64,000 nt of DNA from Callaeas wilsoni (Eukaryota; Chordata; Aves; Passeriformes; Callaeidae). Positions 50,663 through 61,425 of this stretch are shown here, piece by piece; positions within the stretch are counted from its first letter, which is position 1, and each line of letters begins with the position of its first letter. The position numbers and the translations under genes are program-made. Under the pieces are notes generated by a model. The model saw nothing but the letters and a program-made list of their open reading frames with translations. It did not search any database and was not told the DNA's origin. The stretch is taken from positions 372,001 to 436,000 of the forward strand of contig VWPU01010164.1 in the NCBI GenBank assembly GCA_013398955.1. Reading direction: 5' to 3'.

Positions 50663-53216
50663 TTATAAAAAGAGTCAGTGAAAACTTGAACAGTCTTTTG
50701 GGAAATAAAAGGACATCTGGAAAAGTCTCTTTATGACATTAAAGTTCAGTGACGATTACAGCATAGATGACACACCTGGCCCTGTTAATTAGATATGGCT
50801 CATTTTTAGAGGTTTGGTTCTGTGCCCTAGGGTCACTTCCTCCTCACTGTTAAGGGCAGCCCAGGATGAGAAGCTCAAATATAAATATGTACCCTGGGGA
50901 GATGGAGCCTGCTGCACACCCTGTATAAATACATTACCTTTGCAAATGTACCAGCATCTCATTGTTTTAATGGCAAGAAAGTGCAAACTCTAAATTCATT
51001 TATTGCTTGTTTATATTCATTAATTCTTAAGATGGTGTTCTCCCTGGGCACTATCTGGTGAAGAACTCTGATACTGTGTATTAAGAAAGTCTTGGCTGTA
51101 TCATTTGAGAATGTCATAGTTCCTTGTGGAATTTTTTATCTCTAACATTATAACATCAAAATACATCTATGCCAGGGTTCTAGAATGGTGAGTTTGTTTT
51201 ATTTTTTTCTTCCAAACTAAGTTTAGACAAAGCAGATTCTGTTTTATTGCTGCAATTGCTTAGGATTGAACTCTCTTTAGTAATTTGAAAAAGCTACAGA
51301 AGTTTGGTTTCTGACAACAGGTTAAGCAGAGATGGAACTGAAACAATATTTGCGACAGTCAGTAGGAACTCATCTATTCAATAAGACATTTTATTTATTT
51401 AAAAGTATTATAAAAGAAATATTTCTACTTCTGAGCCTTTCAAACTAAGTGAGTTAAATTTTTGACCACTAATCACAAGTCAGTTACCATTGTTACTCTA
51501 ATAATAACCTTCTGCTTATTACTGTCTGTGGAAGAGAGGTAGAGATAGTGATTCAGAAGCACTGCTCAATGAACTTTTTTTTCTACATAATCCTACATTA
51601 TAATAATTACATAGTGAGTATACCGTGCTCCAAAATAAAAAACTGAAGTTTTCTATCTTGAGTTTCTGAATTATTTAAAAATAAATAAAACATGAATTAA
51701 AAGGTTCTCATAATGAGATTGGAGAAAAAAAAGTTGCAGAGTCATATTGAAAACAGAGGTATTGTGACTGCTTGACAGGGAGGCAAGGTTTTCATGTTTT
51801 GACAAGAGACATTATGGTTCTACCTTCCAGGCTCTGTATGAAAGTAGACCAGTGCCAAAATACACACAAAACTTACCCCAAGACAGCACTTTAGTGGAAT
51901 CTTCAGGGAGTTTCATGGTTCATTTTTCAGTTGAGATGAGGACTGAGAGAAGGCAGGCTGAGTACAGGCAGCTGGAGCAGAAAGAAACAGCCAGTCTACA
52001 GCTCCGAAGAGGAGGTGCAAGGACCAAGGCCCAGAAGAATGAGTAAACAAAATAAGGCAATAGCAGGGGAAGGAACTTGGATAAGAAAGGCAGAAATAGA
52101 GGACTACAGAGACAAAGCAAGGGCAAGAGATCCTGGCCACATCAGCAATAGCACCAAGCCTGGATTGCTACCAGGCATCCTTAATCACCACCTTTCAGCA
52201 GCAGATATGTTGGAAAACTCTGACTGGTGATGTGTATTCCAGTCTCTGGTAACTGCCCTGTGTACGAGTTACTAATGGTGCCAGGCCTGCCTGGAGTATG
52301 TAGGTCATCCTGCAGCCTTCTGAATTGTGGTTCTGAAAGACTCGACTCTCAAAAAAGCACAGCTTGGCTCCAGAGGAAAAGATTTCTTCTCCCTTTTGTT
52401 TTTTTCTCTGCCTCAGCAACAGTGGCTGTTTTTCATGTTTTTAAAAGCTAATTATAATTGATACATGTGGAGTGCTGCAATTGCAAGGTCAATTACTCAG
52501 AAGTTAGAAAAATGTCAGAATTAAGGTTGCCTATACAGCCTTAATTAGTCTGTCTTAGATGTAAGAATTACCATCTATAATTACATTAGCACATGCAGTT
52601 TTTTTCTTAGCATTCTCTCCTCATTCAGTTCACAGACTGCCAATCAAGTTTTATAATGAAAGAGACTGTCAACTGTAGGATACCCATGTAATTTTTTTCC
52701 AGAAAATGAAGATACACAGCTAGTAAAGCAGGAGCTGTATGTAAGAAGACTTAATAATTTTGATTGCTGGATACTTCTGAAAGAAACTGGACTTCATCAT
52801 AGTGTTCTGCTATGATTCTGGGCAAGTCACGCTCATGCAGTGTGGGCTTTTCATTTCTTCTGTGTCTGATTGCTCTAATCTGGAGCTGGAGAATAACAAA
52901 ATACAATGTGATCATGTAGAGGCTGTTTCCATAATGCATAAATGTAGGGAGTCAAATTGGGGTTACATTTGAAGCCTTATTTCTGGTATTTATTAGTTTC
53001 GGAATACTCATCTGGCAATATTTTCCTTTAGTGCTTCTTCTTCAGTGCTTTGTTTGTGTGTTTCTTAAATGTTAAATGTGACTCAGCTATTCAGACCTTA
53101 GTGCCAATCTTGATTTTTGTCATCTTGACAAAAGAGTCTAGACTTGAAACATTTTGAAACATGACTATGCCTTTAATGTTCTGACTGGGTTTAAGTCAGA
53201 GCTGTGAAAAGTGGTG

Positions 53217-53296
53217 GTTAATTCTTACATTTCCTTACCCTTCTTTCTTTTCTTCTGTTAATTCCTATATTTCCTTATCCTTCTTCCTCTCTGTAA
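53217..53296. repeat. 40-bp imperfect tandem duplication, pyrimidine-rich
   Basis: GTTAATTCTTACATTTCCTT at 53217 is repeated with changes 40 bases later as GTTAATTCCTATATTTCCTT (53257). The remainder of each unit is CT-rich. About five differences over the first 37 bases make it an older event than the perfect 15- and 16-bp duplications. Confidence 0.75.
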
Positions 53297-56200
53297 AAAT
53301 GCAAATTTATTGCCATAATAACAATAACGTTAATGTAAATTGTCTAAATTACCTCAGTGAGTATTAACTATCTAGCCATGAAAGTCACAATGTTTTAGGA
53401 AACACAGACGTGATAATTCAAACCTGACATGATTTATGTAGAGTTGCCTTTGCTGTATGATGAAGAACCTAGGCTAATGTATTCCAGACTCATTTCTCCT
53501 CATAATCAAATACGAATGCTTTTATCTCACCAAAGTAAACAGTTTGTGGGGAGGGGCAGAGTGTGTCCTGCACCGTGTCCCTCACCACTGGGGCATTCCT
53601 ACGGAGGAGTATTGCTGAAGATATGTTGAGATGCTTCACGTAGTATCAGTTCCTAAATTTCTGTCTTGCTCTGTCTTCTGGTTTCCTAATGTGCTCCTCT
53701 AAGAAGCCATGCTACTTGTGACAGTTGCATGTTGAGGATGCTCTTTCTCATGGGCTTCTATAACCTCCACGACTCGTGACGGGTCACCTTGGGTAGCCAG
53801 AACTGTCAGGAGAAATTCTGTGTGAATATCACCAGGGCAGAGGATTCTGGCATAGCTCTAACTCTGGGTGCCTGAACACGGGAGCACACAGAACCGATCT
53901 GCTTTGTCTTTTGACTCTGCTCTCACTTGGTAAGAATTGCAGCGAATTTCCTGCAACAGAGAAATGAACAGTATCTCTAAAAGATTCAGAATCTGGGGTT
54001 AGAATAATAAGATATTAGTAGTCATATCAAAATTCTTCTTCATGACAATAAATGGGTTTTTTACACTGTTTTTTATCAACTGATCTCAAAATACTTTACA
54101 AAAGATTTTTTTAACCATATTTTCTTTAGTGCTTTGTTCAGTTTAAATTTAATGTTAGTGTTAAAAAATATGCTACAATTTCAGTATGCTTGCAAAGCCC
54201 CAAGACAGAGAAAATCAAGAAGTATCTGCTTGTCATATAAAACTTAAGGATGAAACCATCAGAGGACAAGGATCAAGGAACACTGCATGTATCTTCTCTT
54301 TGATAATCTCTTTTGCCATGTTATTACCACCGGAAAACCAGCTTAATCAGAAAGAAAAAAAAGAATGGAAATAAAAACCTCTGCAAAATTTTTTTCAAAA
54401 TTGAGCGTCCCTTCTGTGGACAGAAAACAGCACTTCATTTCTGAAATTAATTTAAAAAATGAATCGTTAATTTTTTTAATTAAATAATGGTAACCATTAA
54501 TATTATTTCTATATATTCTATGCTAAACAAAGTCATGCAGTCAAAATCATCTGGAACCATGTCAGACTAGTTTAATTATCAATATATCTCATTCTCTTAC
54601 CACTATGATGCACAGTGGTGTTTTGACTAGGGTTACATTCAGCTGCCAGGTTGGCTTTTACAGCTGCGGATATGGGAGTAACATTTTTGTACAAGGATTT
54701 TGCTCATAATGTGATTAACTTGTAGCCCAAAATATTTTTTTGATTCCTCTAACTTATTTTTATGATATTAACCAAAAGTGTAAAATGTTGACTGACTACT
54801 TGGGTCAAAGGAGAAAAATGAGCGTAGATTAGAAGTTTTCCAATTAATTATTTTTAAACAAAAGTAAATTGGAAGAAGGAATCAGTTTTGAAAGAAATTA
54901 AACTACATTATTTTTACATTTCAAAAATGTTGATAAGTTCTTTGCAACACTTTTGAAGTTTCATTAATTTGAATTTCAGCTTTAAAACTATTTTTGCATA
55001 ATTTATACATAAACTTACTAAATCATTAAAAATGAAATTAAATGTATTTTCAAGATAAAATGTTTCTGCTTCTCTCATACTGTACCATTATCATTATATT
55101 AATACACTTTAGACAAAATTTTCATTTTTGTCTAAAAATAAAGTAGGATGTTAATGAGACAAGATTTTCCACACAGGTTTATTAAGCATCAATTTTGCTC
55201 TAGGCAAAATTTAGACGTGATCTATTTGTCGGCAAAATTAAATCAGATTTAGAATTCATGAATTATGCCTTCCAAATCTATTATTTATTTTTTTTCTTCT
55301 ATGCCACAAAAGTGCTACAGTAAGCAGCCATGGTATGTAGCAATGGGCTGTATTAGTCACATTTCAGCTTAAATCATCTTAAAGTATCAGAACTCAAGTA
55401 GTAGATAACTTATGAAATGTAAAAGCATGTCATGATATCAATATAGCACGGTCAATTAAAATAACTACATTATCAAATCGAATTCAATAGAGTCCATATT
55501 TTATAAAAGATGTAAATGTTTATGCTTGCATCAGAGTTCCTAGCTAAAATTTTGTGTTAATGCTGACAGATGTTCTCTCCTTTTTAGAGACATTCCAACC
55601 CTGCTGTTTCTTGAAAACACATCAAAAACCAAGAGAGAAGAAGCAAAAGAGCAGAAAATAGCTTGTACCCACCTGGTTTCTGCTCAGTTTACCCTGGCTA
55701 GAAGGTCCTCCCTGTTTCTTGATCAGAAACAGGAGTTTGAAACTTACATCTTCCTGCCGTTATTTTGCTCATTATGAGAAAACTCCTTCTCTCCTTTCTT
55801 TTATTGCCTTCTTCTTATTTTATATATATATCCATAAGTTTAAAAGACATAAGAAAAACCTTGTATCTTGGTGGATATCGCACCAGTTGAGAGGATTATT
55901 TCCAGTCCATGCTTCCATGAGTGTGTAGGCAATTATATAGCCATGTACAGCCTAATAAAGACTGAGTTTATTATGTACCTGAACTAACTGCTCGGTGCCT
56001 ATGCTGCTCACTTAGAGCATTTAGAAACCTAAACGTGTGTTTTTTGATATAAAGGTAGATGTGCTGGTTTATCTATCATCTGTCATGGAAGCAGAAGTAC
56101 TAAAAAAACTAAAGCTCCTATTTCAATTTCAGTGTCATGTGAATAGATCTTTCAGAGATGATACTAGTAAAGAAAGAATTTTAATTGTCCTTTAAAATGA

Positions 56201-57079
56201 GTCTGATGAGGCACAAATAGTCTCACTAGGCTCTTGTCTGAACAGTCAGTCTAAGATTATTGAAGGCAATCAGAGATTTAATTCATCAGAAGTAGGGAAC
56301 TGAATTAACATTCTTTTATCACTAAAATTAATGTGTCTGTTTTCCAGTAGGCTTTCAGCTTGTTATCTTCTTTCCTTTTCACATGGCCTAGCAGAAGCAG
56401 GTGGTCTGGCATTAATAAAAACCACCCTGGGGAAAATTCTGAAGAATCACTCCTTTAAACATGCCTCATTTTGTCTACTTTACATACTCATTCTCCAAGA
56501 TATCCTTATACACATTAAAATCAATATATTAGAGTGTCTAATTCTTATTACCTACACAAATCACTCTTTTCATTAACATCACACTTACATTAGCAATTAT
56601 TAGTGTATTACCATAATTACATCATTATTATAATTTAAACTTGCAGATAATTTATTGCCCAAAACCAATTCTATTAAGCAACTCAGATGTTGAAACTTGT
56701 TATAAATAACATGCTTCTGTTCTCCTTTCTAGCCAACAAAATTACTTTCTATCGCAACCTACATACCGAGTATCAGGACAGCTTTCTCCAATGCCATACC
56801 CCTTATTCACTTTTCTCACATCAAACAAGTTGAAATTTTGTTCTACTAGGCAAACTTCTATTGGCCTAGAAGACTTCTGACTTGTTTCCTTCTGGACCAG
56901 ATGCATTCATCATACCAAAACCTTATAAGGCAGATGGTGTTGCCACCTCAGCTGTGGTGAGTCTCTTGAAGCAGAAATTAGGAAGAGGCATAATCAAGCT
57001 GAACAAAAGAGAGAAAAAATTGTGACTAACAAAGGAGACCCCCCACCCTGTAGAAAAGCCAAAAATGAGATCTCAGTCC

Positions 57080-57265
57080 CTGGCAAGAACATTAAGCCAA
57101 TTTCCCTCTGAGTTCAGTTCTAAAGGCATGAAGGAGAAAGCATCCATTAGGAATAATTACAATGGATTCAAAAAAGGGTCATTCATGCTTGTCCAATGTG
57201 AATGGTTAAAATGAAATGACTAGCTACATAGCCAGGTAAGAGAGGTGTAAAATACATTTACTGAG

Positions 57266-57305
<40 letters not shown>

Positions 57306-57616
57306 ATTAAATTTACTAAAGCTTTGAGCATCTCCTCCATCCCCTCAATTGGAAGTTGAGGAAGTGCTAAGTAGATGGAAGATTGTCTGGTCAGCTGTAT
57401 TCAAAGGGGAAAGCACATGCATTTCCTATCTGGCTTTCATCCTCTGATGAATGTTTCAATTAAAAATTCCAGGGGCAGAGACTTGACAGGAACCTTAAGA
57501 AGTTCATCAGGCAGCAGTGCCAAGTTCTGCGCCTGGAGTGTAGTAATTCTGTGGTATAGCACGGACTACTGGAGAGGAAGAGCCATCATTAAAGGTTTCT
57601 GGGGATCATATAGATT
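57080..57616 (+). mobile_element. CR1 LINE ORF2 fragment, part 1, split by an LTR
   Basis: Plus-strand CR1 reverse transcriptase sequence, badly decayed. TCTCAGTCCCTGG lies at about 57072-57084. Then come GGCATGAAGGAGAAAG and ATGGATTCAAAAAAGGGTCA, followed by TGCTTGTCCAATGTGAATGG and AAATGAAATGACTAGCTAC (the CLTNL...YDEMTG block). A TA microsatellite follows, then ACCTTAAGAAGTTCATCAGG and a GCCAAGTTCTGCGCCTGGAG segment (the LMKFNKGKCKVLHL block). The copy is interrupted at 57617 by an LTR and resumes at 58165. The 118-codon frame at 57375-57731 only bridges this decayed CR1 and the LTR. Confidence 0.75.
57269..57301. repeat. (TA)n microsatellite
   Basis: About 16 uninterrupted TA units inside the decayed CR1 copy, followed by CACA. 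It is likely to vary in length. Confidence 0.95.
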
Positions 57617-58164
57617 TGTGCCAATTTGGGCTGGGATACAGTTAATTTTCTTAATAGTAACAAATGTGGGGTTATATTTTGGATTTGTGCTGGAAACAGA
57701 CTTGATAACACAGGGATGTTTTAGTCACTGATGACAGAGTCAAGGCCTTTTCTGCTTCTCACCCCACCCCACCAGAGAGGAGGCTGGGGGTGCACAAGGA
57801 GCTGGGATAGATGATCCCAGCTGATCATAGGAATATTCTATACCATACGGCATCATTATCAGAATATAAAGCTGGGGGAAAAAGAAAAAAAGCACAGGAC
57901 ATCTAGAATGATGATGTTTGTCATGCCAGGTCACTATCACATGGGATGCAACAGGCTGTACACCTGCCTGCTGATAAGAAGTGGTGCATTAATTGCTTGT
58001 TTTGATTTGCTTGTATGCACAGTTTTTGCTTAACCTATTAAACTGTTTTTATCTCAACCCATGAGCTTTCTCACTTTTACCCTGCTAATTGCCTTTCTTG
58101 TCCCAGTGGTGGGGGAAAGTGAGTGAGTGACTGTGTGGTGCTTAGCTGGGGTTAAACCACAACA
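57617..58164 (+). mobile_element. LTR of an avian endogenous retrovirus, inserted in a CR1 copy
   Basis: This near-complete LTR of 548 bases starts TGTGCCAATTTGGGCTGGG and ends GGGGTTAAACCACAACA. Visible parts are AGTTAATTTTCTTAATAGTA near the start, a CACCCCACCCCACCAGAGAG block, a TATA-like ATATAAAG at 57864-57871, and an ATTAAA poly(A) signal at 58037-58042. CTCAACCCATGAGCTTTCTC follows the poly(A) signal. The flanks GATT and GATC are only a loose match, so a target duplication is not convincing. Both flanks are plus-strand CR1, so it is younger than that CR1. No retroviral genes adjoin it, hence a solo LTR. Confidence 0.85.
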
Positions 58165-58670
58165 GATCCAGCTCTACAGTGAAATTACATTGCAAATATC
58201 AATATAGTTCTAATATATTTGGCTATATTAGAAGAAATATGGCTGCTATATGGGGCCAAGTTACAATTCACCAATTGCTGGCACTGCTGAGGGTAAATCT
58301 GATCTGCTGCAGCCAGTGTTGGTCCTCATTTCCAACACAAATGTGGAAAACCTATTGGAGTAACAACAGAGAGTAGAAATGACAGAAGCTTTGCACAGGG
58401 GAGAAATAAGAAGAGGCTCAAGAAATTGAGCTTCATTAATCTGGTGTAGAGGTGATTAAGAGGCGACATAAGAGATGTCTGAAAAAACTTGTTATGGCAA
58501 TTATAAAGAAGATAAGATCAAATTATTTTTGTTGGTAGCAAAAAATAGAAGAATGGACAAAGGTCACAAAATCTGACTTAGTGGTTCATGCTGGGCATTC
58601 TGAAAAGCAAAATCAGTACAGAAGCAGGGCAGCACTGAACCAGATTACTCAGAGAACTGGTAGTATATTA
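58165..58670 (+). mobile_element. CR1 LINE fragment, part 2, downstream of the LTR
   Basis: This continues the CR1 copy begun at 57080. TCAATATAGTTCTAATATAT is decayed, but GTTGGTCCTCATTTCCAACA, CAAATGTGGAAAACCTATTG and GAAGAGGCTCAAGAAATTGA match the CR1 end-of-ORF2 region. A GATTAAGAGGCGACATAAGA segment follows, then AACCAGATTACTCAGAGAAC near 58638-58657, equivalent to the GGAACAGGTTGCCCAGAGAG stretch. The terminal repeat is not visible. Confidence 0.7.
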
Positions 58671-59989
58671 AACATTGACAATCCCTGTAACAGAAATTTT
58701 TACAAGACAGAGATAAAATTATTGTTTTACTGATGATCATACTATCACATACATGTTTTATCCCTACTAGTAAAGAGACTGATGACCATTAGATAATTCT
58801 AAATTTCTAGGTAAATTTCTACAATTTAAGTTTGCTGTGGAGAATTGAAAAGAAAATTTATACTTTCAATGGGGAAACATAAAATTCTATCCTGGAATGC
58901 ACTATTTTAGAAAGCAAACAATTCTCAAGAGCAAGAATACTGAACAATATATATTTTGGTTTGGTGCACTCAACTTTGGTTTGTTGCAAGATGCCAGATT
59001 ATTGAAATAAGAAAGGAAAAATGTTCACAGCTTAAAGTTAAGAAAAAACCAAAATTTAAAAAACCCATTTGGACAATGAGGAATTTTTTTCACTTCTTTT
59101 TGACTTATATTCAGTTGTTTGATTGTCTGTTTTCAGCAGTGAGTGTAGAACTTTTTGTTACAGATAATTGGAATGTAAACATAGGCTAGCCCTTCAATTT
59201 GTCAATTATACTTTCAATTAGTTTTATATGAAGTCTTATTTTGTATTAAAAAAAGTCACAGAAAAATGAGAAACACATGCTCTGAATTAATGACAGTCCA
59301 GTCCCCAGATGTTTCCAATTAAAATGTTTGTCAAGGCCATAAATCAGGTACATAAGATTCTGGCCTAATGAAACAGGCTGCCACTCTCTTCTATTCTTTA
59401 CCTCATCTGTGCAGTGTAGATATTGCCCACTGCATCTGTACTCGATTGGAAATATTAGCAACACATTCTAAGGTATCGAAGAAAAGTTCTCTGCTCTCTT
59501 TTAGGCTCCATTTAATTGTTCAGCTATAATGGAAAAGATAATTTGGCATCACAGTCTTTAGCATACATACTTCCAACTAAAATATACCACTGGGATCAAG
59601 AAATAACATAGCAGCTTTTAATTAGGATATTTTGCATGAAATATTTTGCATAGTTAACTAATATAAATAAACCTTTACTGCATAAACTATGGAAATCAGA
59701 GTATTAATTCAACAAATGCATTAAAAATAGTATTTTGAAGGATCCATTAGGAAAAGCCAAATAAGCATATAAAAACCTCAAAAGAAATATGTCTTCCTTT
59801 TTCTTCCTTTAAAAAACAAAATCTGAAAATTGTTCTATTTTCCATTTCCAGTGTAGCCTGTAAATGGGTATCCCAAATCCAACTCATTAAGACAGTCAAT
59901 ATAATGAAACTGAGTCACTGTTCTCTACGTCAGAGATTAAATCATATGACAGAATAATTTAAAATAGATACTACAGAGATGATGTTTCT
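58671..59989. other. Single-copy A+T-rich DNA between two LTR loci
   Basis: About 1.3 kb with frames of 77 codons or fewer. Nothing recognised. Confidence 0.6.
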
Positions 59990-60379
59990 GATGTTGAGGT
60001 AACGAGAAGATAATAAAAAAGAAAAATAAACCCTAAGAAAGACAAGTGATGCAAATTGCTCACCACCAACTAACACCTAGCCAGTCCCCCTGCAGTGCCT
60101 CCCTGCCACCTCCCACATAATTTTATTGCTGAACATGATGACCTGTGGTACAGAATATCCCTTGAGCCCCTGCAGCTGTCCTGGCTCTATCTCATCCCAG
60201 CCTCCTCTCTGGTGGGATGGGGTGGGGAGCAGAAAAGACCTTGATGCTGTGCAAGCCCTGCTCAGCAGCAACTAAAATATCCCCGAATTAGCAACACTCT
60301 TTCCAGCACAGATCCAAAACACAGTTCCATGCTTGTGACTGTGAAGAAAATTAACTCTATCTCAAACAGAACCAGAGCA
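59990..60379 (-). mobile_element. LTR of an avian endogenous retrovirus, one end decayed
   Basis: On the plus strand it reads AGACAAGTGATGCAAATTGC then TCACCACC near 60040-60067, the GTGGTACAGAATATCCCTTG segment, and TGGTGGGATGGGGTGGGGAG. It ends with GAAAATTAACTCTATCTCAA followed by ACAGAACCAGAGCA (60366-60379). The minus-strand start is therefore TGCTCTGGTT, keeping the expected TG. The opposite end of the LTR is not recognisable below about 59990. The TATA position appears as an AATAAAA-like box (minus strand, near 60120-60127). Same group as 29724-30328. Confidence 0.75.
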
Positions 60380-61107
60380 TGGATATTGTCATGTTCATAT
60401 TCTGCATTCATTATTTCTTTTCCAGTAAAAGGAACCCTGAGTAATAGCACTATGCAGGAAACAATATTCTACAATGGGCTCCAGTCTGGATATCTAGGGA
60501 CCAGGAACTGCAGGTATTGTTCATCATATACTTGCAGAGCAGGTAGTAAGTTACTGAAAATCTCTTTTCCAATGGTCAAGAACTCTCTTTTATTAACTTC
60601 AAACTGTCTCTGTATGTGTAAATTGTCTATTCATAGTCCCATTTCCATTTGTATTTGAAATTACTTGCTGTCTTTTCATGAGATAAGTACATGTATTCAA
60701 TAAAGACTCCCTTTCATATGCAGCATGACCAGTAAAAGAAATTTGCTTTGTTATACAAATTCCATTCTCACTTTCAGATTTACATTGATGTGGAAATATT
60801 CCAGCTAAATCAGTGTTGCAACTTCTGCATTATAACACTGTAACATATTACTATTTAGTTTTTTATATCCTTGCAAATCAAATCTTCAGAATATCGTAAA
60901 GGCATAAGAAAGGGCATTTCAGATTGCGCCTGTGTCTCAGTGTTTTGTCTCCAAGGTGTGTGTGTGCAATAACAGATGCAGAAAATATATATACACACAC
61001 ATAGGTGTATATATATGTACATACATACACACATATTTTCAGAATATTTTCCTTCTGCTGTTTCTATTCCCTCAGAACTTTCACTGGGAATGGTTTGCAC
61101 AGGTGTA
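60380..61107. other. Single-copy DNA with a mixed simple repeat
   Basis: About 730 bases. A compound TA/CA/TG simple repeat lies at 60985-61035. The 109-codon frame at 60329-60658 starts inside the LTR and is unrecognised. Confidence 0.6.
60985..61035. repeat. Compound TA / CA / TACA simple repeat
   Basis: Alternating ATATATATACACACACATAG, then GTGTATATATATGTACATAC and ACACACAT. Several short impure runs, partly self-complementary. Confidence 0.8.
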
Positions 61108-61222
61108 TAGCATCACAGAATCATTAAGGTTGGAAAACACCTTTAAGGTCATCAGGTTCAGCACTGCCAAATCCACCACCAAGCTGTGTCCCGTAGTGCC
61201 TGTCTTTTAAATACCTCCAGGG
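61108..61222 (-). mobile_element. CR1 LINE 3' tail fragment
   Basis: On the plus strand, CATCACAGAATCATTAAGGT then TGGAAAACACCTTTAAGGTC, ATCAGGTTCAGCACTGCCAA and a CTTTTAAATACCTCCAGGGT segment match the reverse complement of a CR1 3' end. It stops abruptly at about 61222, where a CR1 fragment in the opposite orientation begins. Confidence 0.85.
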
Positions 61223-61425
61223 TTGGGCTCTGCATGTCTTCAGTTTTGGGCTTCTCACTATAAGAAAAACACTGAGGTGCTGGAGCCAGTTCAGAAAGGA
61301 GCATCTAAGCTGATGAAGGGTCTGGAGCACAAGTCTTATGAGGAACAGCTGAGAGAGCTGGTTTGTTTAGTCTGGAGAAAAGGAGGCTCTGGACAGACTT
61401 CCTCTCTCTCTTGTCAACCAACTCC
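61223..61425 (+). mobile_element. CR1 LINE end-of-ORF2 fragment
   Basis: Plus-strand translation reads LQFWASHYKKNTEVLEPVQK and then KGLEHKSYEEQLREL, followed in another frame by FSLEKRRLWTDFLSLL. This is the conserved end of CR1 ORF2 (usually LQFWAPHYKKDIEVLERVQR and FSLEKRRLRGDLIALY). One frameshift separates the blocks. It is truncated on both sides and lacks the 3' tail. Confidence 0.85.

Larger units (their letters stand above)
49861..57079. other. Single-copy A+T-rich DNA, no gene seen
   Basis: About 7.2 kb. It contains the A/C-rich tract at 50548-50662, a purine-rich patch at 51930-52130, a 40-bp old tandem duplication at 53217-53296, a somewhat GC-richer patch with several CpGs at 53540-53960, and a very A+T-rich section at 54440-55560. 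Frames are at most 81 codons and unrecognised. Confidence 0.55.

Noticed and set aside
57375..57731. 118-codon plus-strand frame
   Set aside because: It bridges a decayed CR1 copy and the start of an LTR, so it cannot be an ancestral gene.
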